Below, one piece after another: positions 24,257-33,061 of a DNA stretch of 33,297 nucleotides; position 1 is the first letter of the stretch; each line of letters begins with the position of its first letter. Location of the stretch: positions 1-33,297 of the forward strand of contig CAITSE010000314.1 in the NCBI GenBank assembly GCA_903894975.1, written 5' to 3'. The translations under genes were made by a program, and so were the position numbers. The notes under the pieces were generated by a model. It saw only the letters and a list, made by a program, of their open reading frames with translations, searched no databases and was not told where the DNA came from. The stretch comes from an uncultured Lentisphaerota bacterium. Lineage in GTDB: Bacteria > Verrucomicrobiota > Lentisphaeria > Oligosphaerales > CAITYL01.

Positions 24257-25564
24257 ATGATGGGGTTTCTTTCCCGCCTGCGCGAAGATCCGCTGCACCG
24301 CAGCCAGCCCACCTTGGTGGTGGTCATGGTTAGTCGGTTGCTTCTGCTTCTGCTTCTACTCGCCGTGCTGGCGGCCCTGCTGCCGTTCACGGGGGCCAGC
24401 CAGCCGTTCTATATCTTCGTCGGCCTGGCCTTTGTCGTCACCATCCCGTTTTCGCTCTGGCTCCGCAACGATTCGGCGCTGAGCGCCAGCATGCCGGCCC
24501 AGTTCATCGTCGACGTGTTGGTGATCACCGGGTTGGTTCATTTCACCGGCGGCATCCGCAGCGATCTTTCGATCCTTTATCCCCTGGTCATTCTGGTGGC
24601 TGGCATCGTGGTTTCGGGCTGGCTGGCCACCCGGGTGGCGCTGTTCAGCATCGTGCTCTACACGGGAGTGATCCTGCTCGAAATGGAAGGGCTCCTGTCC
24701 TACCGGGGCGCTGGCGTTGCCCCCTACGGCGATCCGCCCCAGGTGATCCGTGATCTCATGCTGCGGGTGCTGATTTTCTGCTTCTTCACGCTGGCGGCGG
24801 GATTCATCTCTGACCGTTGTCTGGCCCAGGACGGCCAGCTCCGGCGCCTGCGCGGGCTCGGGCAGATCCTGTTCAACACCGTCAAGGCGCCGCTGTTGGG
24901 GGTTTCCCGCACCGGCCGTATCGTTCTTTCCAATGACGCGGCCGTGCATCAGCTCGGAGCCGGCCTGGGCCAGCCTTTGCACGGCCGTGATTTGGCCAGT
25001 CTTTTCACCGCCGGCACCAGTCCGTCCGCCGGGCGGGCGGGCAATGACGATGGTCCCAGGATGTGGGAGATGCGCCGCCTGGACGGGACCACCTTTTCGG
25101 CCCTGGTCGAAGTCGCCAGAGCCGTCCTGCCGACCCTCGGCGAACAGTTCCCGGGGCTGGGCGGGGAAACCCATCTGCAACTGGTCGTGTTCCAGGATAT
25201 GTCCCGGCTGGCGGCCACCCCCGCCCCGTCGGCCGGCGACAGTCTGGCCGCCACCGCAGGGATGGTCGCGGAGATCGCACATGAGGTGCGGAACCCGCTC
25301 ACCGCCATCCGCGGCGCCGGCGAACTGCTTTCCGAAACCGCCGGAGCCGTGGCCAAGGAGCGTCGTTCCATGACGACCGATGACTGGTCTCTGGTCAACT
25401 CTCTCTGTGAAGTGATCAGTGAGGAAACCCGCCGCCTGGACGCCAGTGTTCAAGGCTTTATGGACGCCGCCGAGCATGATACGGAAAGCCTGGCCGGTTC
25501 CGCCCGCTCGGCGGAGGAATGGCTGCGGAAATTGCCCATTTACGGAAAGAAAAACGCGCCATGA
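24257..25564 (+). CDS. pilS: PilS-like sensor protein with HisKA but no HATPase catalytic domain
   Basis: 435 residues. Six membrane helices (about residues 20-190) as in PilS, then a PAS-like region (about 205-325) and a dimerisation/phospho-acceptor helix MVAEIAHEVRNPLTAIRGAGELL with H342 as the phospho-site. Helix 2 (VISEETRRLDASVQGFMDAAEHD) follows. The protein then ends about 30 residues later; the N, G1, F and G2 boxes of the ATP-binding domain are missing, and no such domain is found in any frame before pilR. The stop overlaps the pilR start (ATGA), so the ending looks native and the pair is coupled. A normal PilS would be about 100-130 residues longer. Start: ATG at 24257 (GGAG upstream); GTG at 24242 is possible. 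Confidence 0.85.
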   Translation: MMGFLSRLREDPLHRSQPTLVVVMVSRLLLLLLLLAVLAALLPFTGASQPFYIFVGLAFVVTIPFSLWLRNDSALSASMPAQFIVDVLVITGLVHFTGGIRSDLSILYPLVILVAGIVVSGWLATRVALFSIVLYTGVILLEMEGLLSYRGAGVAPYGDPPQVIRDLMLRVLIFCFFTLAAGFISDRCLAQDGQLRRLRGLGQILFNTVKAPLLGVSRTGRIVLSNDAAVHQLGAGLGQPLHGRDLASLFTAGTSPSAGRAGNDDGPRMWEMRRLDGTTFSALVEVARAVLPTLGEQFPGLGGETHLQLVVFQDMSRLAATPAPSAGDSLAATAGMVAEIAHEVRNPLTAIRGAGELLSETAGAVAKERRSMTTDDWSLVNSLCEVISEETRRLDASVQGFMDAAEHDTESLAGSARSAEEWLRKLPIYGKKNAP

Positions 25565-27042
25565 GCCGGATTTTGCTTGTCGACGATGAGCCGAACATCG
25601 TCAAGATCCTGACCGTCTGCCTGACCCAGTCCGGGCATGCGGTGACCGGAGCCGCCTCGGCGGAAGAGGCGCTTTCCCGTCTGGAGGCGACGGAGTTTGA
25701 TCTGCTGATCAGCGATGTCCGTCTGGGCTCGGGCATGGACGGGCTGGGGCTGTTGCAGGCATCCCTGTCACGGCGGCCGGAACTGCCGGTGATTCTGATC
25801 ACGGCCTATGGCACCGTGGAACTGGCGGTCGAAGCCATGAAGCTTGGCGCCAGTGACTTTATTCGTAAGCCGTTCAAACTTGATGAGTTGCGTCATACCG
25901 TAGCCAACTCCCTGGCCCGGCGGAGCAAGATGGCGGCCGCGGTGTCCCCTCCGGCTTTGACGGAAGCGGCCGGCGGGGTGCCGCTGCATTTCGGGCTGAT
26001 GGTCGGGGAATCCGCTGAAATGCTGCTGCTGTACGAACGCATCGAAAAAGTGGCAAAATCCGACGCTTCTGTGCTTATTCAGGGCGAGAGCGGCACCGGC
26101 AAGGAACTGGTGGCCCAGGCGATCCACCGACTCAGCCCGCGCGCCGCCAAACCTTGCGTCGCCCTCAATTGCGCGGCTCTTCCCGCCAACCTGCTCGAAT
26201 CGGAAATGTTCGGTCATGCCGCCGGCGCGTTCACCGGCGCCAGCCATCGCAAGGACGGCCTGTTCCAGGCGGCCGACGGGGGGACGCTGCTCCTGGACGA
26301 AATCAGCACCATGGACGCCGGCCTGCAGTCCAAACTGCTGCGGGTGCTTCAGGAACGGCGGGTGCGCCGGGTCGGCGAAACCACCGATATGGCCGTGGAC
26401 GTCCGCGTCATCGCCGCCACCAACGAGTCGTTGGAGGAGAAAAAAGAGATGGGCGCCTTCCGCGAAGACCTGTTCTATCGGATCAGCGTGATTCCCGTCG
26501 AACTGCCGCCCCTGCGCCGACACAGCGGCGACATCCCGCTGCTGGTGGAACATTTCCTGCGGCTTCAGGCCAAGGCCATGGGCGGCGAACTTCGTCTGGA
26601 CGACGGAGTCCTGGGAATGCTGATGCGTTATTCCTGGCCGGGCAATATCCGGGAACTGGGCAATGCCGTGGCCTGCGCCGCCACGCTCTGCCGCGACGGC
26701 CTCATCCGGGTTGAAGACCTGCCCCCGCGCATTTCCCGCCGTCCCGCCGGGCCGGCCGTTTCCCCCGCCGGGCCGGCCGAACGGTTTTCCGTCACCGGCA
26801 CCCCCCCGCCGCTCCGGGATTTTCTCCGCGACAAGGAGCGGGAGTACATGGACATGATCATCCAGCACACCGGCGGCAACCGGGTTAAGGCCGCGGAAAT
26901 GCTCGGCATCAGCCGCGCCACCCTCTATCGCAAGCTGGAAGGCGACACTAGTGTCCCCCCGCCGAGCTCGCCGCCGGAATGCGCGTCAACCCCGTCCCGC
27001 CTTCGGGGCACCACGGAAACGGAATCTCTTCCCACGGGTTGA
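25561..27042 (+). CDS. pilR: Sigma-54-dependent response regulator, NtrC/PilR family
   Basis: 493 residues. Receiver domain with D8, D9 and phospho-acceptor D52 (LLISDVRLGSG), plus TAYG and KPF. AAA+ domain with Walker A GESGTGKE, GAFTGA loop (222-227, needed to contact sigma-54), Walker B GGTLLLDEIS and the arginine-finger region. C-terminal Fis-type helix-turn-helix (GGNRVKAAEMLGISRATLYRKLEG). It activates sigma-54 promoters, in pilus systems classically the pilin gene; the target is not in the window. The first four bases overlap pilS. An unconserved ~30-residue Pro/Ser/Thr tail runs through an ATGCGCGTCAA repeat motif (26979-26989), suggesting repeat DNA has extended the gene end. Confidence 0.93.
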   Translation: MSRILLVDDEPNIVKILTVCLTQSGHAVTGAASAEEALSRLEATEFDLLISDVRLGSGMDGLGLLQASLSRRPELPVILITAYGTVELAVEAMKLGASDFIRKPFKLDELRHTVANSLARRSKMAAAVSPPALTEAAGGVPLHFGLMVGESAEMLLLYERIEKVAKSDASVLIQGESGTGKELVAQAIHRLSPRAAKPCVALNCAALPANLLESEMFGHAAGAFTGASHRKDGLFQAADGGTLLLDEISTMDAGLQSKLLRVLQERRVRRVGETTDMAVDVRVIAATNESLEEKKEMGAFREDLFYRISVIPVELPPLRRHSGDIPLLVEHFLRLQAKAMGGELRLDDGVLGMLMRYSWPGNIRELGNAVACAATLCRDGLIRVEDLPPRISRRPAGPAVSPAGPAERFSVTGTPPPLRDFLRDKEREYMDMIIQHTGGNRVKAAEMLGISRATLYRKLEGDTSVPPPSSPPECASTPSRLRGTTETESLPTG

Positions 27043-27072
27043 AACCCGGGGAAACGCCAGCGGGAGTTTTTC

Positions 27073-28898
27073 ATGCATGCTGTAGTCTTGATGGCCGTTG
27101 CCTTGTGCGTGTTTGCGCTGGCCTACCGGTATTATGCCGCATTCATTGCCGCCAAGGTGCTGATGCTGGACGACAGCCGGGTCACGCCGGCGTTCCGGAT
27201 GGGGGATGGGCGCGATTATGTGCCGACCAACAAGTGGGTGGTGTTCGGCCATCATTTCGCCGCCATCGCCGGGGCGGGGCCGTTGATCGGGCCGACCTTG
27301 GCGGCGCAGTACGGCTGGGGCCCGGGTTTTTTCTGGATCCTGCTGGGCTCGGTGTTCGCCGGGAGCGTGCATGACATGATCATTTTGTTCGCCTCGGTGC
27401 GGCACGACGGACACTCGCTGTCGCTGATCGCGCGGCGGGACGTGGGCCGGATGACGGGCGTCTTGACCGCGGTGGCGATCTTCGCCATTATCATTGTCGC
27501 GCTGGCCGGCCTGGCGGTGGCGGTGGTCAACGCGCTCCATCAGAATCCCTGGGGGGTGTTTTCCATCGGTCTGACCATTCCCATCTCCATGGCGGTGGGG
27601 TTGTATATGTTCAAAATCCGGCCGGGGGCGATTTTCTCCGGGTCGTTGATCGGGGTGTTGCTGGTGTGCGCGGCGGTCTGTGTCGGGCCGTGGTGGCGAA
27701 CTCGGCTATCGGATCATGGTTCTCTTTTGACACGAAGCAATTGTCGCTGATTCTGCCGGCGTACGGCTTTCTGGCCGCCACACTGCCGGTCTGGCTGCTG
27801 CTGGCGCCGCGTGATTACTTGAGCACGTACATGAAGATTGGCGTGGTCTTGATGCTGGCCGCGGGCGTGGTTCTGGTCAACCCGGTATTGCAGATGAGTT
27901 TCACCACGAAGTTTCTCGACGGCGGCGGCCCCATTCTCAGCGGGCCGTGGTGGCCGTATGTGTTCATCACCGTGGCCTGCGGCGCCATCTCCGGGTTTCA
28001 TGCCCTGATCGGCTCGGGCACGACGCCGAAGCTGATCGAGAAGGAGAGCCAGATCCCCTTTATCGGCTACGGCGCCATGATCACCGAGGCGGCGATCTCC
28101 CTGCTGGCTCTGATTGCCGCGTCCACGCTGATCCCGGCGGACTACTTTGCCATCAACGCCTCGGCGGCGGCCTATGCCAAGCTCGGCATGCATGTGGAGG
28201 AACTACCCATGCTCAACCAGCTTGTCGGACTGAACGTCGAGCACCGGCCGGGCGGCGCCATCTCCCTGGCCGTCGGCATGGCCCACATCTTCTCCCACAT
28301 GGGTGAATGGATTCGGCCGCTTATGAAATACATCTTCCAGTTCCTCATCCTGTTTGAGGCGCTGTTCATCCTGACTACCATTGACGCCGGCACCCGTGTG
28401 GCGCGCTACATTTTGCAGGACTTGTTTGGGTATGCGTACAAGCCGTTCCGCCGCACCGGTTGGTGGCCGGGTCTGTTGATCACCAGCGCCCTGGTGTCCG
28501 CGGCCTGGGGCTATCTGCTCTGCACTGGCGACATTTCCTCGATCTGGCCGATCTTCGGCGTGACCAACCAGGCGCTGTCTGCCCTGGCCCTGGCCGTCGG
28601 CACGACCATTATCCTGCGCATTGCCCGGAAAAAAATCTATGCCCTGGTGACAATCGTGCCCTGCGCCTTCCTGACCGTGGTCACCACCTGGGCCGGCGTC
28701 CTCAACACCCGCATGTATCTGAACGCGACTCCGCCCAATTGGGTCAGCATGGGGCTGAGCCTGGGCATCCTGCTTCTGGTGGTGGCGGTGATCCTGGACA
28801 ACATCCGCGTCTGGATCCGCCTGCTTCAGACGCCGGAGCCCATCGGCATGAACCTCGGCTTCGACCCGGCGGAACCGGTGCTGCCCGATCCGGAGTGA
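27073..28898 (+). pseudogene. cstA: Carbon starvation protein CstA, split by a frameshift near 27692-27696
   Basis: The N-terminal part is read from 27073 (HHFAAIAGAGPLIGPTLAAQYGWGP) to about 27690 in one frame, and the rest (SAIGSWFSFDTKQL, YGFLAATLPVWLLLAPRDYLSTYMKIG, to 28898) in another. Together they give about 608 residues of a multi-helix CstA/BtsT-family transporter (pyruvate or peptide uptake across the inner membrane). Restoring one G in TGGTGGCG would give GPWVANSAIG and a continuous protein, so either one base is missing in the assembly or the gene is recently inactivated. No slippery heptamer supports programmed frameshifting. GGGAG precedes the ATG by six bases; pilR ends 30 bp upstream, so co-transcription is possible. 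Confidence 0.85.
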
Positions 28899-28921
28899 GC
28901 AACTCGTTGACGCGCATATTC

Positions 28922-30901
28922 TCACCCGGACTTGCCGCTCCGTGTGAGTTCCAGGATGAGCGCGTCGTTGCCGGGGAGGCGGCGGCCGCCGGCGGCGGTG
29001 GGCGCGGCGCCGTACAGCGTCGCCGCAATCTTCCAGCCACTGGTTAATTTGAGCTTGGCCGCAACATCTTCCGGCGCGTGATTGATGAGGATGGCGAGGC
29101 GGCGGCCGGCGGCCAGTTCATGCTCGGTGACGGCCACGGATGGGGCGTTTTCCAGGCGCACGGCGCGGCCGGCGCAGAACGGCGCGGCGACGGCGCGGTA
29201 AATCTGCCAGAACGCCGGCGCGGCCGGCCCGGCAAAGGCTAGCGGGGTCAGCGTCATCTGCAGTTCCAGCGGCCAGGTCAGCAGGTAGACCGTGCCCCGG
29301 CCATAGGCGGCCTTGAGGAAGATCGGATTACCGGTCTCGTCCGCGCCCAGAACCTCCGCGGTCCGCGCGGTCATGGTCATGGCTTGGCCGTGGGTGACGG
29401 GCAGGCGCGGCGCGTCCAGGATTCCGGAGAGCACGGCCGTGGCCGGCGCGGTACGGGCGGCGCGGGCCAGGACGTCGGCGCCGAACACCTCGTTGAACGG
29501 ACTGAGAAAGCCGTCGTTCAGGGAGACATAGAGCGTGGCGCCGGCCTTGACCTTTTCCAGCAGGTCCAGCCAGCGCCGGCGGCTGATGGGTTCGGCGCCG
29601 CTCACGGACGGCAGCAGGTACAGCGGCGCGTCGCGCAACGGCTGCGCGGCGTCCTGAAAGGTCAGGTCGAACTTGGCCTGCTTGGCCAGAATGAAGGTGC
29701 TGTAGGCCACGCCCCAGTTGTCCTGGCCGCGGGAGAGCAGGCATACTGCCTCGGTGCGGCGCGGCGGCAGCTCGCGGCCGGGCAGGGCGTCCAGGAATTC
29801 CCGGAAGCGCGTGAGTTCGCCCAGGACCGGCTTGGCCGAGCCGTCGGTGCGGATCAGGCCGAGTTCCCGTTCGACGCCGACCCAGTCATAGGGCGCGGGC
29901 GCCAGCTCGGTCTGGTCGAACCCGCACCACCAGAGGAAGCCGTGGCAGTCGTTGGCCCAGAGGGAGAAGAGGTTGGTGCGGGCGAAGCGCGCGGCGGCGG
30001 CGTCATCGGAAACCATGGGCCCCATGGTGCCGATCTCCTCGGCCAGGCACGGCTTGCCGCCGATGTCGGCGTACATGCGGCTTTCGGCGGCGGCGTGGAA
30101 GGTGGTGCGCAGGGCGTCCACCGGTTCGCGGTTGGTGTGGCGGCACCAGAACGGGTAGGGATGGGTGGTAAGTAGGTCGGTCAGTTCCGCCTGGTCCGCG
30201 ATGCTCCAGCCGCCGGCCTGGGCCGGGTCTGGGGTCAGGCTGTGCATGCCGGAGACCACTGGGCGTGACCGGTCCTCGGCGCGGATGGCGTTGGCGATGG
30301 CCGCGGTCCAGGTCCAGGCCGCCGCGGGACTTGGGGCCGGCGCCATGCAGTTGCACTCGTTGCCCAGGTCCCAGGCCAGCACCGCCGGGGATTCCCGGAA
30401 GCGGCGGACAAAGTGCCGGACGAACCGGGTCTGCCACATAATCGCCTCGGCGTCCGTGATGACATTGAGCCCTTCCAGCGCCGGCGGCACGAAGAGCCGT
30501 CCGCTCATCCAGCCGGTGACCAGGCCCACGACCAGGTGCAGCCCGTGCTTCTGCGCCAGCGCGGAGAACTCCGCAAAGTGTTCGAGCGCAACGTCGCTCA
30601 TGCCGGCGCGGCCGTCCTCGGTGTCGGGGAGCGGTTTCTCGCCGAAGCGGTATTCGCGGGGCCGGCCGCCGCCGCCGCGGAGCAGGGTCAGCGGCTGGAA
30701 GTCCGGCCAGAGCGGAAAGACCCGGAGCACCTGGAGCTTGGCCGCGGCGAGTCGGGCGAAATCCCGGTCCACCACGTCCGCCTGCCAATCCCGCCACATG
30801 GCGGTGCCGGCATGGGACGCCCAGTAATTGCAGCCGACGACAAAGCGGCCCGGGGCGGTCAAGGGATGGTGGGCGGGGTCGAAGATGGCGGGGGTGGGCA
30901 C
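28922..30901 (-). CDS. Clan GH-A glycoside hydrolase (GH5-like, beta-mannanase/beta-mannosidase type)
   Basis: 659 residues, no signal peptide, so probably cytoplasmic. A TIM barrel (about 15-380) carries the acid/base in LAWDLGNECN (E182) and the probable nucleophile in KPCLAEEIGT (E289 or E288), at the beta-4 and beta-7 positions of clan GH-A. HPYPFWCRH and FLWWCGFDQ line the site. A Rossmann-like glutamine-amidotransferase-type middle domain (about 395-560; YLLPSVSGAEPISRRRWLDLLEKVKAGATLYVSL) and a C-terminal beta domain follow, the layout seen in some cellulase/mannosidase-like and GH42-like enzymes. The substrate is not evident. Start is GTG at 30901 with AGGAG nine bases upstream. It is convergent with cstA (23-bp gap). 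Confidence 0.78.
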   Translation of the reverse strand: MPTPAIFDPAHHPLTAPGRFVVGCNYWASHAGTAMWRDWQADVVDRDFARLAAAKLQVLRVFPLWPDFQPLTLLRGGGGRPREYRFGEKPLPDTEDGRAGMSDVALEHFAEFSALAQKHGLHLVVGLVTGWMSGRLFVPPALEGLNVITDAEAIMWQTRFVRHFVRRFRESPAVLAWDLGNECNCMAPAPSPAAAWTWTAAIANAIRAEDRSRPVVSGMHSLTPDPAQAGGWSIADQAELTDLLTTHPYPFWCRHTNREPVDALRTTFHAAAESRMYADIGGKPCLAEEIGTMGPMVSDDAAAARFARTNLFSLWANDCHGFLWWCGFDQTELAPAPYDWVGVERELGLIRTDGSAKPVLGELTRFREFLDALPGRELPPRRTEAVCLLSRGQDNWGVAYSTFILAKQAKFDLTFQDAAQPLRDAPLYLLPSVSGAEPISRRRWLDLLEKVKAGATLYVSLNDGFLSPFNEVFGADVLARAARTAPATAVLSGILDAPRLPVTHGQAMTMTARTAEVLGADETGNPIFLKAAYGRGTVYLLTWPLELQMTLTPLAFAGPAAPAFWQIYRAVAAPFCAGRAVRLENAPSVAVTEHELAAGRRLAILINHAPEDVAAKLKLTSGWKIAATLYGAAPTAAGGRRLPGNDALILELTRSGKSG

Positions 30902-31040
30902 GGGCTGGGGCTCCTATGGGGTGCGTCACCGCATACTATCAGCCACCGCATGCCGGGCGGCAACATGGCTTAGTCAGACCGGGGGAGGGGCCGGCCCCAG
31001 ATGCCGGTGCTGCCCGATGTCGGTGGTGTTTGGCAATCAT
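30902..31040. other. Start of a 455-bp intergenic region
   Basis: No gene seen between the divergently read glycoside hydrolase and purM-like genes. The following repeats (31041-31090, 31111-31215, 31249-31271) occupy the middle. A TATATT at 31314-31319 is the best -10 candidate for purM but has no good -35. Confidence 0.5.
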
Positions 31041-31090
31041 CGAGCGCCGTCGAGCGCCGTCGGGGGCTGTCGATGGCTCGCGAAGGCTCC
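31041..31090. repeat. 10-bp-unit CGA array
   Basis: Five 10-mers in phase: CGAGCGCCGT twice, CGGGGGCTGT, CGATGGCTCG, CGAAGGCTCC. No matching complementary arm seen nearby. Confidence 0.75.
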
Positions 31091-31110
31091 CGCCGCGCCG
31101 GTTCGGGTTT

Positions 31111-31215
31111 TTCGATTTCCGGCGACTTCATTCGACTTCCGCCGACTCCTGCCGGGGCGGCTCGTCTCCCCCGGCGGGAGTCGTCTGGCGTCGGCAGGAG
31201 TCGAATGAAGTCGCC
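31111..31215. repeat. Periodic-arm hairpin, 10-bp unit (CGACTTCATT type)
   Basis: Left 10-mers TTCGATTTCC, GGCGACTTCA, TTCGACTTCC, GCCGACTCCT. Right 10-mers TCGTCTGGCG, TCGGCAGGAG, TCGAATGAAG. The right arm 31193-31215 is an exact reverse complement of the left arm (31121-31153) except that the left has one additional 10-bp unit (TCCGCCGACT). Confidence 0.9.
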
Positions 31216-31248
31216 GCCGCAACCATCCGGAACGCTCACCCCCTCTAT

Positions 31249-31271
31249 GTGTTCTTTGCGTTCTTTGTGGC
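31249..31271. repeat. Solitary 9-bp-unit array (GTTCTTTGC)
   Basis: GTTCTTTGC and GTTCTTTGT in tandem, then GGC. It is the complement of the CGCAAAGAA-type left arm at 33062 and looks like an unpaired right arm. Confidence 0.6.
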
Positions 31272-31356
31272 AAGAAACCCGCGGCGGTCCGCTCTTTAAC
31301 CGGTTTCGCGCGGTATATTTTTCCTTTCCCGAACCCCGGCCAAGGAATCTGCGACG

Positions 31357-32463
31357 ATGGCTGAAAAACTGACCTATGACGCCGCCGGCGTGCATTATGA
31401 CGTCCTGGACACCTTCAAGCGCGCCTGTCAGACCGCCGCGGCCGGGACGCTGCCGAACCTGGCGAAGCACGGCTTTGCCGAGCCCGCCGCCATCCGCGGC
31501 GAGAGCGCCTATGTGATCGAGGCCGGCGACGAATTCCTGGCCCATGTCGAGGAGGCCCTCGGCACCAAGGTCCTGGTGGCCGACGCCATGTACAAGCTGA
31601 CCGGACGCAGTTTCTACCGGAACGTGGCCGTGGACGACGTGGCCACCATCACCAACGACCTCTGCGCCTGCGGCGCGCTGCCGCTGGCCGTGGCCATGTA
31701 TGTGGCCGTGGGCGATGACGCGTACTTTGCCGACCCCGTCCGCGCCCGGGACCTGGCCGAGGGTTTTGCCGAGGGCTGCCGCCTGTCCGGCGCCGTATGG
31801 AGCGGCGGCGAGACCCAGACGCTCAAGGGCATGATCACCCCCGGCACCGCGGTCCTGGGCGGTTCCGCCGTCGGCCGCATCCGGCCCAAGCACCTGCGCA
31901 TCCGCGGCGACGTGCAGGACGGGGACGTCATGATTTTCCTCGGCAGTTCCGGCGTGCAGACCAACGGCCTGACCCTGTGCCGGGCGCTGGCCGAACGCAT
32001 GCCCCAGGGTTATCTCACCCCCATCGCCGACGGCCGGCCCTACGGCGAGGCGCTGCTGGACGCGTCGGTGATCTATGTCTCCTTCATCGCGGCATGCCAG
32101 GCGGCGGATCTGCCGCTGCACTATGTCACGCACATGACCGGCCACGGCTGGCGCAAGCTGATGCGTCTGGACGAGCCGTTCGTCTACCGCGTCCTCTACG
32201 TGCCCGAGCCCCCCCCGGTCTTCGACGCCATCATCCAGTCGGCCGGGCTCGATGAAAACGAGGCGTACGCCACCTTCAACATGGGCGTGGGCTACGCGGC
32301 CTATGTCGCGGCGGCGGACGCCACGCGCTGCCTGGAGATCGCCAAGGCCGCCGGATTCAAGGCCTGGATCGGCGGCGAAGTCCGCAAGGATAACGGCCGC
32401 AAGGCCGTGGAAATCGAACAACTCGGCATCACCTACTCCGGCGAGACGCTGCGGATCCGGTAA
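31357..32463 (+). CDS. purM: Phosphoribosylformylglycinamidine cyclo-ligase-like (AIR synthase, PurM family)
   Basis: 368 residues. PurM features: YDAAGVHYDVLDTFKR at the start, GTKVLVADAM (the usual DGVGTK region, altered), NVAVDDVATITNDLCACGALPL (metal and nucleotide-binding motif, usual MxVNDI), AEGCRLSGAVWSGGETQ, and FLGSSGVQTNGLTLCRAL (S-S-G-V-x-T/S-N-G). The C-terminal half has THMTGHGWRKLMR and FNMGVGYAAYV. PurM closes FGAM to AIR in purine synthesis. The departures from the usual motifs place it in a divergent branch, so a related reaction is possible. ATG at 31357 with AAGGA ten bases upstream. It stands alone. Confidence 0.82.
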   Translation: MAEKLTYDAAGVHYDVLDTFKRACQTAAAGTLPNLAKHGFAEPAAIRGESAYVIEAGDEFLAHVEEALGTKVLVADAMYKLTGRSFYRNVAVDDVATITNDLCACGALPLAVAMYVAVGDDAYFADPVRARDLAEGFAEGCRLSGAVWSGGETQTLKGMITPGTAVLGGSAVGRIRPKHLRIRGDVQDGDVMIFLGSSGVQTNGLTLCRALAERMPQGYLTPIADGRPYGEALLDASVIYVSFIAACQAADLPLHYVTHMTGHGWRKLMRLDEPFVYRVLYVPEPPPVFDAIIQSAGLDENEAYATFNMGVGYAAYVAAADATRCLEIAKAAGFKAWIGGEVRKDNGRKAVEIEQLGITYSGETLRIR

Positions 32464-32472
32464 AGAAAAAAC

Positions 32473-32648
32473 GAACGTCGAACATTCAACATTGAACGTC
32501 CAACGTTGAATGAATTCGAATTGAACAGAAGCTCGCAAAGGGCGCTAATGGGTAGGATGGGAATTTCTTTGTGATCTTTGCGAACTTCTGTTCAAACGCA
32601 TCTCAGGATTTCCGTTCGATGTTGAAGGTTGGATGTTGAATGTTCGCA
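32473..32648. repeat. Nested composite hairpin: 7-bp-unit arms enclosing 9-bp-unit arms (copy 2)
   Basis: Outer left 7-mers (32473-32507): GAACGTC, GAACATT, CAACATT, GAACGTC, CAACGTT. Inner left 9-mers (32523-32540): GAACAGAAG, CTCGCAAAG. Inner right 9-mers (32567-32593): CTTTGTGAT, CTTTGCGAA, CTTCTGTTC. Outer right 7-mers (32614-32648): GTTCGAT, GTTGAAG, GTTGGAT, GTTGAAT, GTTCGCA. Same order and unit sizes as 4613-4853 but different unit sequences. It lies between purM and the HNH gene and again ends at a GGAG. Confidence 0.9.
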
Positions 32649-32663
32649 TGGAGCCCCGCCCGT

Positions 32664-33023
32664 ATGGATTCTGACGCCGGTTCAACCCGGGACAATGACG
32701 GCTTCGGTCTGGCGCCGGAGGCTTTTGAGGCGGCGGACGGGGAGCATGTCCGCCGCGAAAAGGCGAAGGCCCGGGAACTGCGCCAGTCCCAGTGGTGGAA
32801 GAACCAGCTCGGCCACGGTCTCTGTCATTACTGTGGCCGGCGCACGCCGCCGCGTGACCTGACCATGGATCATGTCGTGCCCGTCATCCGCGGCGGACGC
32901 AGCACCAGGGGCAATGTAGTGACCGCCTGCAAAGACTGTAATTCGAAGAAAATGCACCTGCTGCCGGTGGAATGGCAGGAATTCCTGAAACGGCAGAACG
33001 CCGGAGCCCGGCCGACGGGTTGA
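32664..33023 (+). CDS. HNH endonuclease
   Basis: 119 residues. Classic HNH core: CHYCGRRTPPRDLTMDHVVPVIRGG (Cys pair, DH with the catalytic His), then STRGNVVTACKDCNSKKMH (Asn and second Cys pair that binds zinc). An N-terminal basic helix (HVRREKAKARELRQSQWWKN) precedes it. Stand-alone HNH proteins of this size are common and can be repair, restriction or mobile-element nucleases; nothing in the sequence decides between them. Start: ATG at 32664 with GGAG 11 bases upstream; an earlier ATG at 32640 lies in the repeat arm. Periodic hairpins flank the gene on both sides. Confidence 0.88.
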   Translation: MDSDAGSTRDNDGFGLAPEAFEAADGEHVRREKAKARELRQSQWWKNQLGHGLCHYCGRRTPPRDLTMDHVVPVIRGGRSTRGNVVTACKDCNSKKMHLLPVEWQEFLKRQNAGARPTG

Positions 33024-33061
33024 GCTCGAGGTTCATGCCGGCCGTGCCGAAGATGGTCTGC

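Noticed and set aside
27660-27700. Programmed ribosomal frameshift in cstA
   Set aside because: No slippery heptamer or following stem-loop is evident at the junction; a single missing G explains the break more simply.
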